A stretch of DNA of 64,000 nt from Candidatus Rokuibacteriota bacterium (GCA_003220685.1 QHTE01000065.1:46609-110608); one strand, 5' to 3'; counted from the stretch's first letter, positions 45,977 through 55,964 are shown. A program made the numbers and translations. The notes: generated from the sequence alone by a model not told the origin.

Positions 45977-46459
45977 ATGTCCGACAATACGCCTCTCGTG
46001 GCCGGCTATCGCGTTCGGCGTCGCCACGCTCGTCGCGTTGCTGCTTCGCGCGCTCCTGCTGAGTCTGCTGCGCCGATGGGCTGACGGCTGGAGCGCTGCC
46101 GCAGGCGATCCGGCTGCCCTCGATCCTCTGGTCCATCGTGCTCGGGCTCTTTGCCGGCAACGAGGTCGCACGCCAGACGGAGAGCCTGCCGCAGCGCCTG
46201 TCCCAGCAGGTCGGTCGAGGTCGCGGTGATTCTCTCCGTGACTATCACCGTCTCCACCCTCACCGCGCTGGGCGTGGGCGGTCTCGCGGTGGCGCTCGCC
46301 CTGCAGGACACACTCTCGAAGTCGTTCACCGACCAGTTCCTGATGCAGCACGAGCTCCGGAAGCGAATCCTGCGCCGATTCGCGGCCGAAGGGGTCCGGA
46401 TTCCCGTTCAGGTGCGAGGCGTGGAGCTTCGGGCGGCGGGAGGCGCTGCTACGGGCTAA
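45977..46459 (+). pseudogene. Mechanosensitive channel MscS-family pseudogene
   Basis: Pieces of a MscS protein occur in order but in different frames: MSDNTPLVA (45977), then AIAFGVATLVALLLRALLLSLLRRW (from about 46004), then LPQAIRLPSILWSIVLGLFAGNEVARQTESLP (about 46098), then the pore/beta-domain motif TALGVGGLAVALALQDTLS and the C-terminal FLMQHELRKRILRRFAAEGVRIP (to 46459). Frameshifts at about 46003 and 46095, a lost block around 46225 and loss of the beta domain after DTLS leave nothing functional. Confidence 0.75.
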
Positions 46460-46524
46460 GGGTCGCCGCTGGACGGCTGTGACGGGTTGCCTAGACACTC
46501 GTCTCATGTATAGTAGTTCCTGCC

Positions 46525-47733
46525 GTGGATCTCAGGACCCGCGTGACGGTTCTCTCGGAAACGGCCGACCGGGACGGCCCACAGGGCGCGCTGATGCGCC
46601 CCGGCGACCCGGTAGGGATCACGAAGGTGCGCTTCCCAGGCCGGGGCGCGACGAGGCTCATGCGCGTCATGCAGACCAACGCTTGCTCGCTGTCCTGCGG
46701 CTATTGCCCGACCTTCTGCGGCGGCAAGGTGCGGCGGACCTACCTCAGTCCCGAGGAAGTCGCGCGAGTCTTCATGGACGCCCACCGCTCGGGCCTGGCC
46801 GACGGGCTCTTCTTGACGTCGGGCGTCCCCGGTCGACCTTCCAAGATGACCGACCGCATGCTCGCCGCGGTCGAGCTGCTTCGTCGCCGAGAGAGCTTTC
46901 ACGGCTACGTTCACCTGAAGCTTCTCCCCGGCGCCGAGCCCGCCCAGGTCGAGAGGGCGGTCGAGCTCGCCAGCCGCGTCTCGGTCAACCTCGAAGCGCC
47001 CGGCCCCGCGTACGTGCGCGCTCTCGCGCGCGAGAAGGACTTCGCCGGCGACCTCCTGCCGAATCTGGAGCTGGCCGGCCGCCTCATGCTCGAGCGGCAG
47101 CGCGCGCGGACGCCGTCGACGTTCGCCGCCGCCGGCACGACGACGCAATTCGTGGTCGGCGCGGCGGGCGAGCGAGATCGCGAGATTCTCGGCGTCGTGA
47201 CCGAGCTCGAGCGACGGCGCCTCCTCCATCACGCTCACTTCAGCGCGTTCCAGCCCGTCGTCGGTACCCCGTTCGAGGACCGCAACCCGACGCCGGCGAC
47301 GCGTGAGCAACGGCTCTACCAGGCCGAGCATCTCGTCCGACAGTACGGGTTCGGCTGCGACGAGCTCGTCTTCGCCGCCGACGGCAACCTGCCGCTCGAC
47401 GACGATCCCAAGACGGCGTGGGCGCTGTCGCATCCCGAGCGCTTCCCCGTCGAGGTCTCTCGCGCGCCGTACGAGGCTTTGGTCCGCGTGCCCGGCATCG
47501 GCCCGGCCACCGCGCGGGGGCTCGTCGAGGCGAGGCGCCGTGCGGTCATCCGGTGGTCGGGCGACCTTCGAGGAGCCGGGGTCGACGTGGCTCGGGCCGG
47601 CTGGTTCCTCACGCTGCGCGGCCGCCGGCTCTCGGACTCGCCGGCGCCGCGACAGCTTCGTCTCTTCCCGCACGGCGAGCACCTGACGCGGGCGCCGTTT
47701 CGGACCCCGGTCCCGCCGTGCGCATATCGCTGA
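46525..47733 (+). CDS. Radical SAM protein of the putative DNA modification/repair family
   Basis: 402 residues from a GTG. Radical SAM cluster CSLSCGYC (about residue 54) in LMRVMQTNACSLSCGYCPTFCGG, then RTYLSPEEVARVFMDAHRSGLADGLFLTSGVPGRPSKMTDRML and GYVHLKLLPGAEPAQVERAVELASRVSVNLEAPG. A C-terminal helix-hairpin-helix (LVRVPGIGPATARGLVEARRR) suggests nucleic acid binding. It resembles the family usually encoded beside a uracil-DNA-glycosylase-type gene, but no such gene is adjacent. Confidence 0.82.
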   Translation: MDLRTRVTVLSETADRDGPQGALMRPGDPVGITKVRFPGRGATRLMRVMQTNACSLSCGYCPTFCGGKVRRTYLSPEEVARVFMDAHRSGLADGLFLTSGVPGRPSKMTDRMLAAVELLRRRESFHGYVHLKLLPGAEPAQVERAVELASRVSVNLEAPGPAYVRALAREKDFAGDLLPNLELAGRLMLERQRARTPSTFAAAGTTTQFVVGAAGERDREILGVVTELERRRLLHHAHFSAFQPVVGTPFEDRNPTPATREQRLYQAEHLVRQYGFGCDELVFAADGNLPLDDDPKTAWALSHPERFPVEVSRAPYEALVRVPGIGPATARGLVEARRRAVIRWSGDLRGAGVDVARAGWFLTLRGRRLSDSPAPRQLRLFPHGEHLTRAPFRTPVPPCAYR

Positions 47734-47916
47734 ACGACTCGACGTCCGGCGGCGATGCGCCCGAGCGTTCGGGCACGTCGCCATCGAGCTGACAACCGTC
47801 CCACGGCCTCGCCGAGCGGAAACCTCGCGTCGAATTGAGGATCTCGCTCGTGCGCGCGTGTGGCATCGTGTGTGTGTATGCCCGGTGGGACGCAAACGAG
47901 GAAGAGAGGAGCGTAC

Positions 47917-49596
47917 ATGCGTATCGACCGCCTGATTTCCACATCCGTGATCATTGTCCTTCTGGGAGGCTGCGCGGCACCGGGGCAGGACACCACGCAG
48001 ACGTCGGCGCACGGGGCGCATGCGCAGGGCGCCGACGGCGGGCGCCCCGTTCTCTACGACACGCTCGGAAGCTACGCGCATCGGATCACCACGAATTCCG
48101 CCGAGGCGCAGCGCTGGTTCGACCAGGGCCTGCGTCTGGTCTACGCGTTCAATCATTTCGAGGCGCAGCGCGCGTTTCGGGAGGCCGCGCGCCTCGACCC
48201 GTCGTGCGCGATGTGCTTCTGGGGGATCGCGATCACCGAAGGCTCCAACTACAACGACCCGACCAACGCCGACCGCGAGAAGAGAGCGGCGGCCGCGGCG
48301 CGGGAGGCTTCACGACTCGCCGCGGGCGCCAACCCGCCCGAGCGGGCGATGATCCAGGCGCTCGCCAAGCGGCACTCCTCCGATCCGCCGGCCGCGCGCG
48401 AGACGCTCGACCGCGCGTACGCCGACGCGATGCGCGAGGTCGCGCGGCAATTCCCCGACGACCTCGAGGCCGCGACGTTCTTCGCCGACTCCATGATGAA
48501 TCTGCGGCCCTGGAATCTGTGGACCCGGGAGGGGGCACCGCAGCCCGGCACCGAGGAGATCGTCGCGACGCTCGAGCGCGTGATCGCGAAGAACCCGAAT
48601 CACCCCGGCGCGCTCCACCTCTACATCCACGCGGTCGAGGCGAGCCGGCAGCCCGGACGCGCCGAGGCCGCGGCCGATCGTCTGCTGCCGCTGATGCCCG
48701 GCGCGGGACACCTGGTCCACATGCCCGCCCACATCTACTGGCGGATCGGCCGCTACGGCGACGCCGTGAAGGTCAACGTCGCCGCGGCTAACGCCGACCA
48801 GGCGTATTTCAAGACCGCGACGCCGAGCCCGATCTATCGCGGGCTCTACTACCCGCACAACATCGATTTCATCTGGCAGTCCGCGGCCATGCAGGGGCGC
48901 AGCGCGGAGACCATTCGCGCCGCGCGCGAGTTCGCCTCGAACGCACCCGCGGAGATGATCAAGCAGATGCCGGACATGGAGACGGCGCCGGTCGCGCCGA
49001 TCGTGGCGCTCGTGCGCTTCGGCCGGTGGGACGAGGTGCTCGCCTATCCGGCGCCGCCACGCGAGTGGCCCTACACGTCGGGCGTGTGGCGCTACGCGCG
49101 CGGGACGGCGTTCAACGGCAAGGGGCAGGCCGACGCGGCCAGGGGCGAGCTCTCGGCGCTCGAGGCGATCCTCCAGTCCGTACCGCCGGACCGCACCGTG
49201 GCGTTCTTCTTCCGCTCGAAGAACATGCTCCAGCTCGCGGCGAATCTCCTGGCCGGCGAGATCGCGGCGAAGGCGGGTGACTTCGCGGCCGCGGAGCGCC
49301 TGCTGCGCGCCGCGGTGGCCGAGCAGGATTCGCACTGGTTCACCGAGCCGCCGCCGTGGTACTTCCCGGTGCGCCAGTCGCTCGGCGCCGTGCTACTCCA
49401 GGCCGGTCGGGCGGCCGACGCCGAGCAGGTCTACCGCGAAGATCTGCGCGGCAACCCGGGCAACGGCTGGTCGCTGTTCGGGCTCGCTCAGAGCCTGCGC
49501 GCGCAAGGCCAGACCGGTGAGGCCGCGCAGGTCGACGAGAGCTTCAAGAAGGCGTGGGCGCAGGCGGACGTGAAGCTGACGGCGTCCCGGTTCTGA
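47917..49596 (+). CDS. TPR-repeat lipoprotein
   Basis: 559 residues from ATG 47917 with a purine-rich GAGAGGAG upstream. A lipoprotein signal (SVIIVLLGGC) is followed by many helical TPR-like hairpins, from AQRWFDQGLRLVYAFNHFEAQRAFREAARLDPSCAMCFWGIA to VRQSLGAVLLQAGRAADAEQVYREDLRGNPGNGWSLFGLAQSLRAQGQTGEA. Probably a periplasmic scaffold. The exact role is unknown. Confidence 0.83.
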   Translation: MRIDRLISTSVIIVLLGGCAAPGQDTTQTSAHGAHAQGADGGRPVLYDTLGSYAHRITTNSAEAQRWFDQGLRLVYAFNHFEAQRAFREAARLDPSCAMCFWGIAITEGSNYNDPTNADREKRAAAAAREASRLAAGANPPERAMIQALAKRHSSDPPAARETLDRAYADAMREVARQFPDDLEAATFFADSMMNLRPWNLWTREGAPQPGTEEIVATLERVIAKNPNHPGALHLYIHAVEASRQPGRAEAAADRLLPLMPGAGHLVHMPAHIYWRIGRYGDAVKVNVAAANADQAYFKTATPSPIYRGLYYPHNIDFIWQSAAMQGRSAETIRAAREFASNAPAEMIKQMPDMETAPVAPIVALVRFGRWDEVLAYPAPPREWPYTSGVWRYARGTAFNGKGQADAARGELSALEAILQSVPPDRTVAFFFRSKNMLQLAANLLAGEIAAKAGDFAAAERLLRAAVAEQDSHWFTEPPPWYFPVRQSLGAVLLQAGRAADAEQVYREDLRGNPGNGWSLFGLAQSLRAQGQTGEAAQVDESFKKAWAQADVKLTASRF

Positions 49597-49605
49597 CGAC
49601 GCGAG

Positions 49606-49631
49606 AGCCCGGGGCGGCGCCGCTCCGGGCT
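49606..49631. terminator. Bidirectional hairpin between convergent TPR genes
   Basis: AGCCCGGGGCGGC pairs with GCCGCTCCGGGCT (one G-T pair, no separate loop bases beyond the turn). It lies between the two convergent TPR genes and reaches the stop codon of the second. No U tract. Confidence 0.5.
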
Positions 49632-50094
49632 ACTTTCCCTTCTCGATAACCTCCGCCAGCTCCTGGGCGCGGGCGCGGTCGAGCGGGCGCAGCCGGTCGA
49701 GGACGCGGCGCGCGTCGTCGAGCCGGCCGAGCTTGACGTAGGCCTCGCCGAGGTATTCGAGCGCCTCCGGGAAATTCGGCCGGAGCCGCAGGGCCTCGTC
49801 GTAGGCCTGCAGCGACTCGGTGTAGCGGCCCTGGTTGCGCAGCGCGAACCCGAGCTCGTTCCAGGCTTCGGGAAACGCGGGCCGGAGGGTGACCGCGCTG
49901 CGCTGCGCCTCCGCAGCCGCTCTCCAGTCCTTACTCAGGCGCGCTCGCACTCCCCGGTCGTACTCGCTCTCGGCGCTCGGTCTCGCCGTCGGCTGGCGCA
50001 CCTGACCGGCGGCGGGATCGCTCGGCTCGGCGAGCGCGGGAGAGGGCAGCAGCGCCGACGCCGCGATCACGAGGCCCAGCACCGTCTTCCGCAT
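49630..50094 (-). CDS. Small exported TPR protein
   Basis: 154 residues. A signal peptide (VLGLVIAASALLPSPALA) is followed by three TPR units (YDRGVRARLSKDWRAAAEAQRSAVTLRP; PEAWNELGFALRNQGRYTESLQAYDEALRLRP; PEALEYLGEAYVKLGRLDDARRVLDRLRP). Periplasmic protein-protein interaction module. It starts 4 bp after the kdsB stop on the same strand. Confidence 0.82.
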   Translation of the reverse strand: MRKTVLGLVIAASALLPSPALAEPSDPAAGQVRQPTARPSAESEYDRGVRARLSKDWRAAAEAQRSAVTLRPAFPEAWNELGFALRNQGRYTESLQAYDEALRLRPNFPEALEYLGEAYVKLGRLDDARRVLDRLRPLDRARAQELAEVIEKGK

Positions 50095-50098
50095 GCCG

Positions 50099-50854
50099 CT
50101 AGCCTATTCTACGGCTGCGCTCGGCCATGAGCGCGGCGACGGCCTGAAGGTCGGCTTCAGTGTCCACGCCGATCGTCGGCTCCGTCGTCTCGACGACGAC
50201 GACGTCGATCCCGTTCTCGAGGAACCGGAGCTGCTCGAGCTTCTCCGTGAGCTCGAGCGGCGACTGCGCGAGACGATGGAAGGCCTCGAGCGCCGGCTTG
50301 CGGTAGGCGTAGAAGCCCTGGTGCTTGAAGCGCGCCACGCCGATCCCGTCGCGATCGTAGGGGATCGGGTACTTCGAGAAATAGAGCGCGCGGCCGTCCG
50401 CGCCACAGACGACCTTGTTCACGTTCGGATTCGCGGCCTCCTCCGGCGCCAGCCGGATCTTCAGCGTGCTCACCTGCGTGGCGGGTCGATCGCGGAACGG
50501 GCTCACCAGAAGCCGGATGTGCTCCGGCGTCAGCAAGGGCTCGTCGCCCTGCACGTTCACGTAGACGTCCGCGGCGCGAGTCTGCGCGACCTCCCAGATC
50601 CGGTCGGTCCCCGTCGGGTGCCCGGCCGACGTCATCGTCGTCGGGATCCCGAATTTCGCGCACGCGTCGACGACTTCCTGCGAGTCCGTCGCGACCAGAA
50701 GATCCGCGAGATCCGGGGCGCGACGCGCCGCCTCGTAGACGTGGACGATCAGCGGCTTGCCGGCGAGGTCGCGAAGGACCTTGCGCGGCAGGCGCGTGGA
50801 CTGCAGGCGCGCCGGAATGACGCCGAGGACGCGGAGCGGGGGCGAGCCGCTCAC
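50099..50854 (-). CDS. kdsB: 3-deoxy-manno-octulosonate cytidylyltransferase
   Basis: 251 residues from a GTG overlapping the LLM oxidoreductase stop. Nucleotidyltransferase start VLGVIPARLQSTRLPRKVLRDLAGKPLIVHVYEAA, then LVATDSQEV, HPTGTDRIWEVA, VYVNVQGDEPLL and HQGFYAYRKPALEAF fit KdsB. It activates Kdo as CMP-Kdo for lipopolysaccharide and thus marks a diderm cell envelope. Confidence 0.93.
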   Translation of the reverse strand: MSGSPPLRVLGVIPARLQSTRLPRKVLRDLAGKPLIVHVYEAARRAPDLADLLVATDSQEVVDACAKFGIPTTMTSAGHPTGTDRIWEVAQTRAADVYVNVQGDEPLLTPEHIRLLVSPFRDRPATQVSTLKIRLAPEEAANPNVNKVVCGADGRALYFSKYPIPYDRDGIGVARFKHQGFYAYRKPALEAFHRLAQSPLELTEKLEQLRFLENGIDVVVVETTEPTIGVDTEADLQAVAALMAERSRRIG

Positions 50855-51849
50855 GGGAAGGCGCGGAGCGTTCGCAGCTGAGCCGCGCGGGCGTCGCCGC
50901 CGGCGCCCGGCGCGAACGGCACGATCACCGGCTGGGTGAGCCCGGCCCGCGTGAACTCGGCGATGCGTTCGCGACAGAACGCTTCGGACCCCACGACGCC
51001 GAGCCCGTCGAGGAAGCGCGGCGAGACCTGCTTCACCGCGCCCGAGCGGTCGCCCGCGCGCCAGGCGGCGTTGACACGGTCGACCTCCTCACCGAAGCCC
51101 GCGTCGCGGAAGAAGCTCGCGTAGGCGTCCACCGTCGCGTAGCCGGTGATCTCCCGCGCCAGGGCCTCGCGCGCCGCGGCCTGGTCGTCGGTCACGCACG
51201 TGCGGATGAACGAGGCGATCTCGAAGCCGGCGAGCGCCCGGCCGGCCTTGCGCGCGCCGATCTCGAGGTGCTCGATCGAGGCCGGCACCGTCTCGGGCGG
51301 AATCCAGTTCAGGACCACGCCGTCGGCGATCTCGCCGGCGAGCTCGAGCATCTCCGGTCCCAGGGCCGCGAGCACGACGCGCACCGGCTTCGCCGGCGGC
51401 GGGGCCGTCAGGCGGAAGTTCTTGACCCGGTAGAATTTGCCCTCGAAGCTGACGCGCTCGCCGGACGCGACCATCCGGATGATCTGCACGGCTTCGCGAA
51501 TCTGCTGGAGCGACGGCGCGAACGGAAGCCCGTGCCAGTCGCCGACGATGACCTTGCTCGAGAGGCCGATGCCGAGCACGACCCGGCCGGGCGCCAGGTG
51601 GTCGAGCGTGGCCGCGGTCTGACCGAGGACGACGGGCGTTCGAGTCTGGACGGGCACGACCGCGGAGCCGACGTGGAGCCGCTGGGTGTGGGTCGCGATC
51701 GTCGTCATGAGCGTGATTGCGTCGTAGCCCGAAGCCTCGCCGGTCCACGCCGCGTGGTAGCCGCGCGCCTCGGTCTCGCGCGCGACGGCGACGAACTCGG
51801 CGGCGGTCAGGGCGGCGAAGGGAGCGAGGACGACGCCGAGTCGCGCCAT
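50851..51849 (-). CDS. LLM-class (probably F420-dependent) oxidoreductase
   Basis: 332 residues. LGVVLAPFAALTAAEFVAVARETEARGYHAAWTGEASGYDAITLMTTIATHTQRLHVGSAVVPVQTRTPVVLGQTAATLDHLAPGRVVLGIGLSSKVIVGDWHGLPF matches the F420-binding LLM subgroup related to methylene-tetrahydromethanopterin reductase. The substrate is unknown. It is coupled to kdsB by a GTGA overlap. Confidence 0.85.
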   Translation of the reverse strand: MARLGVVLAPFAALTAAEFVAVARETEARGYHAAWTGEASGYDAITLMTTIATHTQRLHVGSAVVPVQTRTPVVLGQTAATLDHLAPGRVVLGIGLSSKVIVGDWHGLPFAPSLQQIREAVQIIRMVASGERVSFEGKFYRVKNFRLTAPPPAKPVRVVLAALGPEMLELAGEIADGVVLNWIPPETVPASIEHLEIGARKAGRALAGFEIASFIRTCVTDDQAAAREALAREITGYATVDAYASFFRDAGFGEEVDRVNAAWRAGDRSGAVKQVSPRFLDGLGVVGSEAFCRERIAEFTRAGLTQPVIVPFAPGAGGDARAAQLRTLRAFP

Positions 51850-51868
51850 ATCGCGCGAGTATACCGCC

Positions 51869-52900
51869 TCAGCCGTGGCCGTGATCGTGGTGGATGTCGG
51901 GAGTGTGCGGGTGCTCGTGCTCCATCGGGCCGGTCGGGTGCGGATGGCTGTGGGGCTCCGATCCTTCCCAGCCCGCGTGCGCGTGCTGATGATGCTCGTC
52001 GTGGACGTGGACGTGCGCGTGGCTCCCGGTCGGATGGACGTGACGATGCACGTGACGCTCGTGGACCAGGAGCCAGGCCGCCAGCGCCATGAGCGCCGCC
52101 GCGCCCAGGAGACCGACGGTCGGCGACTCGCCCAGCAAGAGGAGGCCCCCCGCGGCTCCGAAGAACGGCGCCGTCGCGAAATAGGCGCCGGCGCGCGCCG
52201 CGCCCAGCTCGCGCATCGCGAGGATGAACAGGACGAGGCTCGTCCCGTAGCTCACGGCACCGAGGGCCAGGCCTGACGCGATCGTCCCGGGCGACGGCGG
52301 GGCCTGACCGGCCGCGATTGCGAGCACGATGTTGACCATCCCGGCGACGAGGCCCTTGACCTCTACGAGCAGGAGCGGGTCGGTCTCCGCGATGAGGCGG
52401 GTCAGGTTGTTGTCGAGCGCCCAGAGCAGACACGCGCCGGCGACGGCCGCGGCGCCGGCGGCGCTCGCCGGATCGCCAGGCGTCCAGCCCAGCACGACGC
52501 CCCCGGCCGCCATGACGGTCGCCGCCACGGCGATCCGCGCGCCGAGATGCTCCTTGAAGACGATCCCGGCGAGCAGGACGGTGAAGACGACCTCGAGATT
52601 GAGCAGGAGCGCCGTCGTCATCGCCGAGCTTCGCGCGAGGCCCCAGAGGAGCAGCGGCGGCGCGAGCAGGCCGCCCGTGAGGACCACGCCGGCCAGGATC
52701 CAGCGATCGCGCGCGGTCAAGGGGCGACCGGACGCGGGACGTCGCGGCCAGAACCGGCGCGCCAGGCCCAGAAAGACGCCGGCACCGAGGTAGAGGAGGC
52801 CGGCCAGGAAGAGCGGCGGCACGACGTCGAGCAGCCGCTTCGCGAGCGGGGCGCTGAGCCCGAAGGCGAGCGCGGCGATCAGCGCGTTGAGGATCGCCAT
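51869..52900 (-). CDS. EamA/DMT-family transporter with His-rich C-terminal tail
   Basis: 343 residues from ATG 52900. Ten hydrophobic helices in two EamA halves ([23 protein letters not shown]..., [46 protein letters not shown]..., [26 protein letters not shown]). The last ~55 residues are cytosolic or periplasmic and contain more than twenty His with Asp/Glu ([12 protein letters not shown]..., [18 protein letters not shown]). A tail of this sort suggests metal binding, so a metal or metal-chelate substrate is possible. It is divergent from hutU with a 33-bp gap. Confidence 0.87.
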   Translation of the reverse strand: MAILNALIAALAFGLSAPLAKRLLDVVPPLFLAGLLYLGAGVFLGLARRFWPRRPASGRPLTARDRWILAGVVLTGGLLAPPLLLWGLARSSAMTTALLLNLEVVFTVLLAGIVFKEHLGARIAVAATVMAAGGVVLGWTPGDPASAAGAAAVAGACLLWALDNNLTRLIAETDPLLLVEVKGLVAGMVNIVLAIAAGQAPPSPGTIASGLALGAVSYGTSLVLFILAMRELGAARAGAYFATAPFFGAAGGLLLLGESPTVGLLGAAALMALAAWLLVHERHVHRHVHPTGSHAHVHVHDEHHQHAHAGWEGSEPHSHPHPTGPMEHEHPHTPDIHHDHGHG

Positions 52901-52933
52901 GAGGAGGCGCTGCCATTGTACAGTGACGCTTGG

Positions 52934-54604
52934 ATGGCCAATCTCACCGAGCGCCCCGCCACGCCCGTCCGCGCGCCGCGCGGCACCGAGCTCTCCTGCA
53001 AGGGCTGGCCGCAAGAGGCGGCGCTCCGGATGCTCATGAACAACCTCGACCCGGACGTCGCCGAGCGATGGGAGGACCTGGTCGTCTACGGCGGATCCGG
53101 CAAGGCGGCCCGGAGCTGGGAGGCGTATCACACGATCGTGCGCACGCTCCGGCGCCTGGAGGGCCACGAGACATTGCTGGTCCAGTCGGGAAAGCCCGTC
53201 GGCGTGTTCACGACGCATCCGGACGCGCCGCGCGTGCTCATCGCCAACTCGCTCCTCGTGCCCGAGTGGGGCGACTGGGAGCACTTCAGGCGCTACGAGG
53301 CGATGGGGCTCACGATGTACGGCCAGATGACGGCGGGCTCCTGGATCTACATCGGCACCCAGGGCATCCTTCAGGGGACCTACGAGACCTTCGGCGCCTG
53401 CGCGCGCAAGCACTTCGGCGGCTCGCTGGCCGGACGGCTGGTGCTCTCCGCCGGTCTCGGGGGTATGGGCGGCGCCCAACCGCTCGCCGTCACCCTGAAC
53501 GGCGGCGTCGGCCTCTTCGTCGAGGTCGACCGCGAGCGCATCGAGCGGCGTCTGCGTCTGCGCTACGTCGACCGGGCGACGTCGTCGCTCGACGAAGCGC
53601 TCCGGTGGGCGGACGAGGCGCGCGCGCGGCGCGAGCCCCTCTCGATCGCCGTCCACGGCAACGCCGCCGCGGTCCATCCCGAGCTGGCCCGGCGGGGAAC
53701 GCGCGTCGACGTCGTGACCGATCAGACCTCGGCGCACGACGTGATCGCCGGCTACATCCCGGCCGGGCTCGCGGTGGACGAGGCCCAGGCGCTCTCCGCT
53801 CGGGACCCCGAGGCCTACCGCCGGCGCGCGTACGAGTCGATCGCCGCGCAGATGCGGGCGATGCTCGAGTTCCAGCGGGCCGGCGCCGTCCTCTTCGACT
53901 ACGGCAACAACTTCCGGCGCGCGGCGGAGAACGCCGGCGTTACCGACTTCAGCTATCCCGGGTTCGTTCCCGCGTTCATCCGCCCGCTTTTCTGCGAGGG
54001 GCAGGGGCCGTTTCGCTGGGTGGCGCTCTCGGGCGATCCGGAGGACATCTTCGCGACGGATCGCGCGCTGATCGAGGCGATGCCGGAGAACGAGTCGCTC
54101 GTGCGCTGGCTCCGCCTCGCGCGTGAGCGCGTCGGCTTCCAGGGGCTGCCCGCGCGGATCTGCTGGCTCGGCTACGGCGACCGCGCGCGGGCCGGGAAGA
54201 TCTTCAACGACCTCGTCGCGCGCGGCGTGGTGAAGGCCCCGATCGTCATCGGCCGCGACCACCTCGACTCGGGCTCGGTCGCCTCGCCCAACCGCGAGAC
54301 CGAGTCGATGCGGGACGGCTCCGACGCGATCGCCGACTGGCCCGTGCTCAACGCGCTGCTCAACACGGCGTCCGGTGCCACGTGGGTGTCGGTGCACCAC
54401 GGCGGCGGCGTGGGCATCGGCTACTCGATCCACGCGGGCATGGTCGTCGTCGCCGACGGCACGCCGGAGGCGGCCCGGCGGCTCGAGCGCGTGCTGACGA
54501 CCGATCCGGGCACGGGCGTCATGCGCCACGCCGACGCCGGCTATCCCGAGGCGGTTGCGGCCGCGCGCCGTCACTCGATCGATCTGCCGGGGATCACCGC
54601 GTGA
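52934..54604 (+). CDS. hutU: Urocanate hydratase
   Basis: 556 residues, the standard length. Second step of histidine degradation: urocanate to imidazolone propionate, using NAD+ as electrophile. Conserved [24 protein letters not shown], the NAD-binding [26 protein letters not shown] and the C-terminal [19 protein letters not shown] are intact. It heads a plus-strand hut operon, divergent from the DMT transporter. Confidence 0.95.
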   Translation: MANLTERPATPVRAPRGTELSCKGWPQEAALRMLMNNLDPDVAERWEDLVVYGGSGKAARSWEAYHTIVRTLRRLEGHETLLVQSGKPVGVFTTHPDAPRVLIANSLLVPEWGDWEHFRRYEAMGLTMYGQMTAGSWIYIGTQGILQGTYETFGACARKHFGGSLAGRLVLSAGLGGMGGAQPLAVTLNGGVGLFVEVDRERIERRLRLRYVDRATSSLDEALRWADEARARREPLSIAVHGNAAAVHPELARRGTRVDVVTDQTSAHDVIAGYIPAGLAVDEAQALSARDPEAYRRRAYESIAAQMRAMLEFQRAGAVLFDYGNNFRRAAENAGVTDFSYPGFVPAFIRPLFCEGQGPFRWVALSGDPEDIFATDRALIEAMPENESLVRWLRLARERVGFQGLPARICWLGYGDRARAGKIFNDLVARGVVKAPIVIGRDHLDSGSVASPNRETESMRDGSDAIADWPVLNALLNTASGATWVSVHHGGGVGIGYSIHAGMVVVADGTPEAARRLERVLTTDPGTGVMRHADAGYPEAVAAARRHSIDLPGITA

Positions 54605-54663
54605 TCACGCCGAGCCACTTCCTCGACAACCGGCTCGACGCCGTCTGGCTGGCCCCGGAGTGA
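54601..54663 (+). CDS. Possible 20-residue leader-like ORF between hutU and amidohydrolase
   Basis: GTG 54601 overlaps the hutU stop, and the TGA 54661-54663 overlaps the GTG start of the next gene. This bridges the 55-nt gap with a frame encoding [19 protein letters not shown]. It could let ribosomes move from hutU to the amidohydrolase by reinitiation. No family is recognisable; it may be only a chance frame. Confidence 0.25.
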   Translation: MITPSHFLDNRLDAVWLAPE

Positions 54664-55964
54664 CCCTGAGACTCGTCCCCGACCTCGTGCTGACCGAAGG
54701 CGGCTTTGCGTCGGGACGCGCGGTGGCGCTCGCCGGCGGCCGGATCGCCTCGATCGAGCCGGCCGATCGATCGAAGCCCGGCGACGTCGTGCTCGAGGGC
54801 AAGGCGCTCCTGCCCGGAACCGTCAACGCGCACTGCCATACCTTCCAGTCGCTGCTGCGCGGCCTCGGCGACGACCTCGACTTCGCCGGCTGGCGCGATC
54901 GGGTGTTGTACCCGTTCTCCGAGCGCCTCGACCGCCGCGGCATCGCGCTCGGCGCCTCGTTCGCGTTCGCCGAGATGCTCCGGCACGGCGCCACCACGTG
55001 CGTCGACTTCTTCTATCTCCAAGACGAGGGCAACGAGAACGCCGAGGCGGTGATCGAGGCCGCGCGGGCGGTCGGGATTCGCCTCGTCCTGGCGCGCACG
55101 ATGTACGACTGGGCGGGCGCGCCCAAGCGCTACCGCGAGTCGCCGGCGGACGCCGCGCGGCGCACCCGCGAGCTCATCGCCGCGCATCGGCGCGACGAGA
55201 CTGCCGTGGTCCAGCCCGCCCCGCACAGCCCGCACGGGGCGTCGCCCGCGATGATCCGCGCCGGGTTCGAGGTGGCCGAGACCGAGGCCACGCGGTTTCA
55301 CATCCACGCGGCGGAGGGTCGCTACGAGGGCGAGCGCACCGTGCGCGAGCACGGTGCCACGCCGATCCGCTACCTCGACCGCCTCGGCGTGCTCGGTCCG
55401 CGGATGATCGGCGTGCATTGCGTGTGGCTCGACGACGAGGAGGTCGCCCTGATGGGCGCGCGCCGCGCCGCGCTCGCCTACTGCCCGAGCTCCAACATGT
55501 TCCTCGGCGACGGGATCACGCGGCTGCCCGAGCTCCTGAAGGCCGGGGTCAGGGTCGGGCTCGGCAGCGACGGCGGCTGCACCAACAACCGTCTCTCGGT
55601 CTTCGAGGAGATGCGCATGGCCGCGCTCCTCCAGCGCGTGCGGCTCCTCGACGGCGGCGCGCTCGACGCGGCGACGGCCTTCGAGCTCGGCACCCGATCG
55701 GGTGCCGAGATCCTCGGCCTCGAGGCCGGCGCGATCGGGCCGGGGCTGCTCGCCGACCTCGTCGCGGTCGACCTCGGCGACGCCTCGCTGCACCCGCGCA
55801 CCGATACCCTGAAATCCGTGGTCTACGCGATGTCGGACCGCGCCGTGACCGACGTCTGGGTCCACGGTCGGCGGGTCGTGGAGTCTGGCCGTCTCGCGAC
55901 CGTGGACGAGCCCGAGCTCCTGGCGCGCGTGCGCGGGCTGACGCGAAACTGGCACGTGACATGA
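54660..55964 (+). CDS. Amidohydrolase-family deaminase, candidate formimidoylglutamate deiminase
   Basis: 434 residues from a GTG. Metal-dependent amidohydrolase with NAHCHTFQSLLRGLGDDLDF (HxH near residue 57), HIHAAEGRYEGE, GVHCVWLDDEE and LGSDGGCTNNRLS. This is the TRZ/ATZ-HutF-SsnA deaminase subgroup. Between hutU and hutH it may be HutF (N-formimino-glutamate deiminase) or act on imidazolone propionate, but HutI-type DPHTH is not present. An unrelated purine- or pyrimidine-type deaminase is possible. Confidence 0.82.
   Translation: MTLRLVPDLVLTEGGFASGRAVALAGGRIASIEPADRSKPGDVVLEGKALLPGTVNAHCHTFQSLLRGLGDDLDFAGWRDRVLYPFSERLDRRGIALGASFAFAEMLRHGATTCVDFFYLQDEGNENAEAVIEAARAVGIRLVLARTMYDWAGAPKRYRESPADAARRTRELIAAHRRDETAVVQPAPHSPHGASPAMIRAGFEVAETEATRFHIHAAEGRYEGERTVREHGATPIRYLDRLGVLGPRMIGVHCVWLDDEEVALMGARRAALAYCPSSNMFLGDGITRLPELLKAGVRVGLGSDGGCTNNRLSVFEEMRMAALLQRVRLLDGGALDAATAFELGTRSGAEILGLEAGAIGPGLLADLVAVDLGDASLHPRTDTLKSVVYAMSDRAVTDVWVHGRRVVESGRLATVDEPELLARVRGLTRNWHVT

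Noticed and set aside
47734..47916. Short TG-rich stretch (about 47862-47878) before the TPR lipoprotein gene
   Set aside because: Only a few TG units; no clear promoter, RNA gene or repeat family could be supported.
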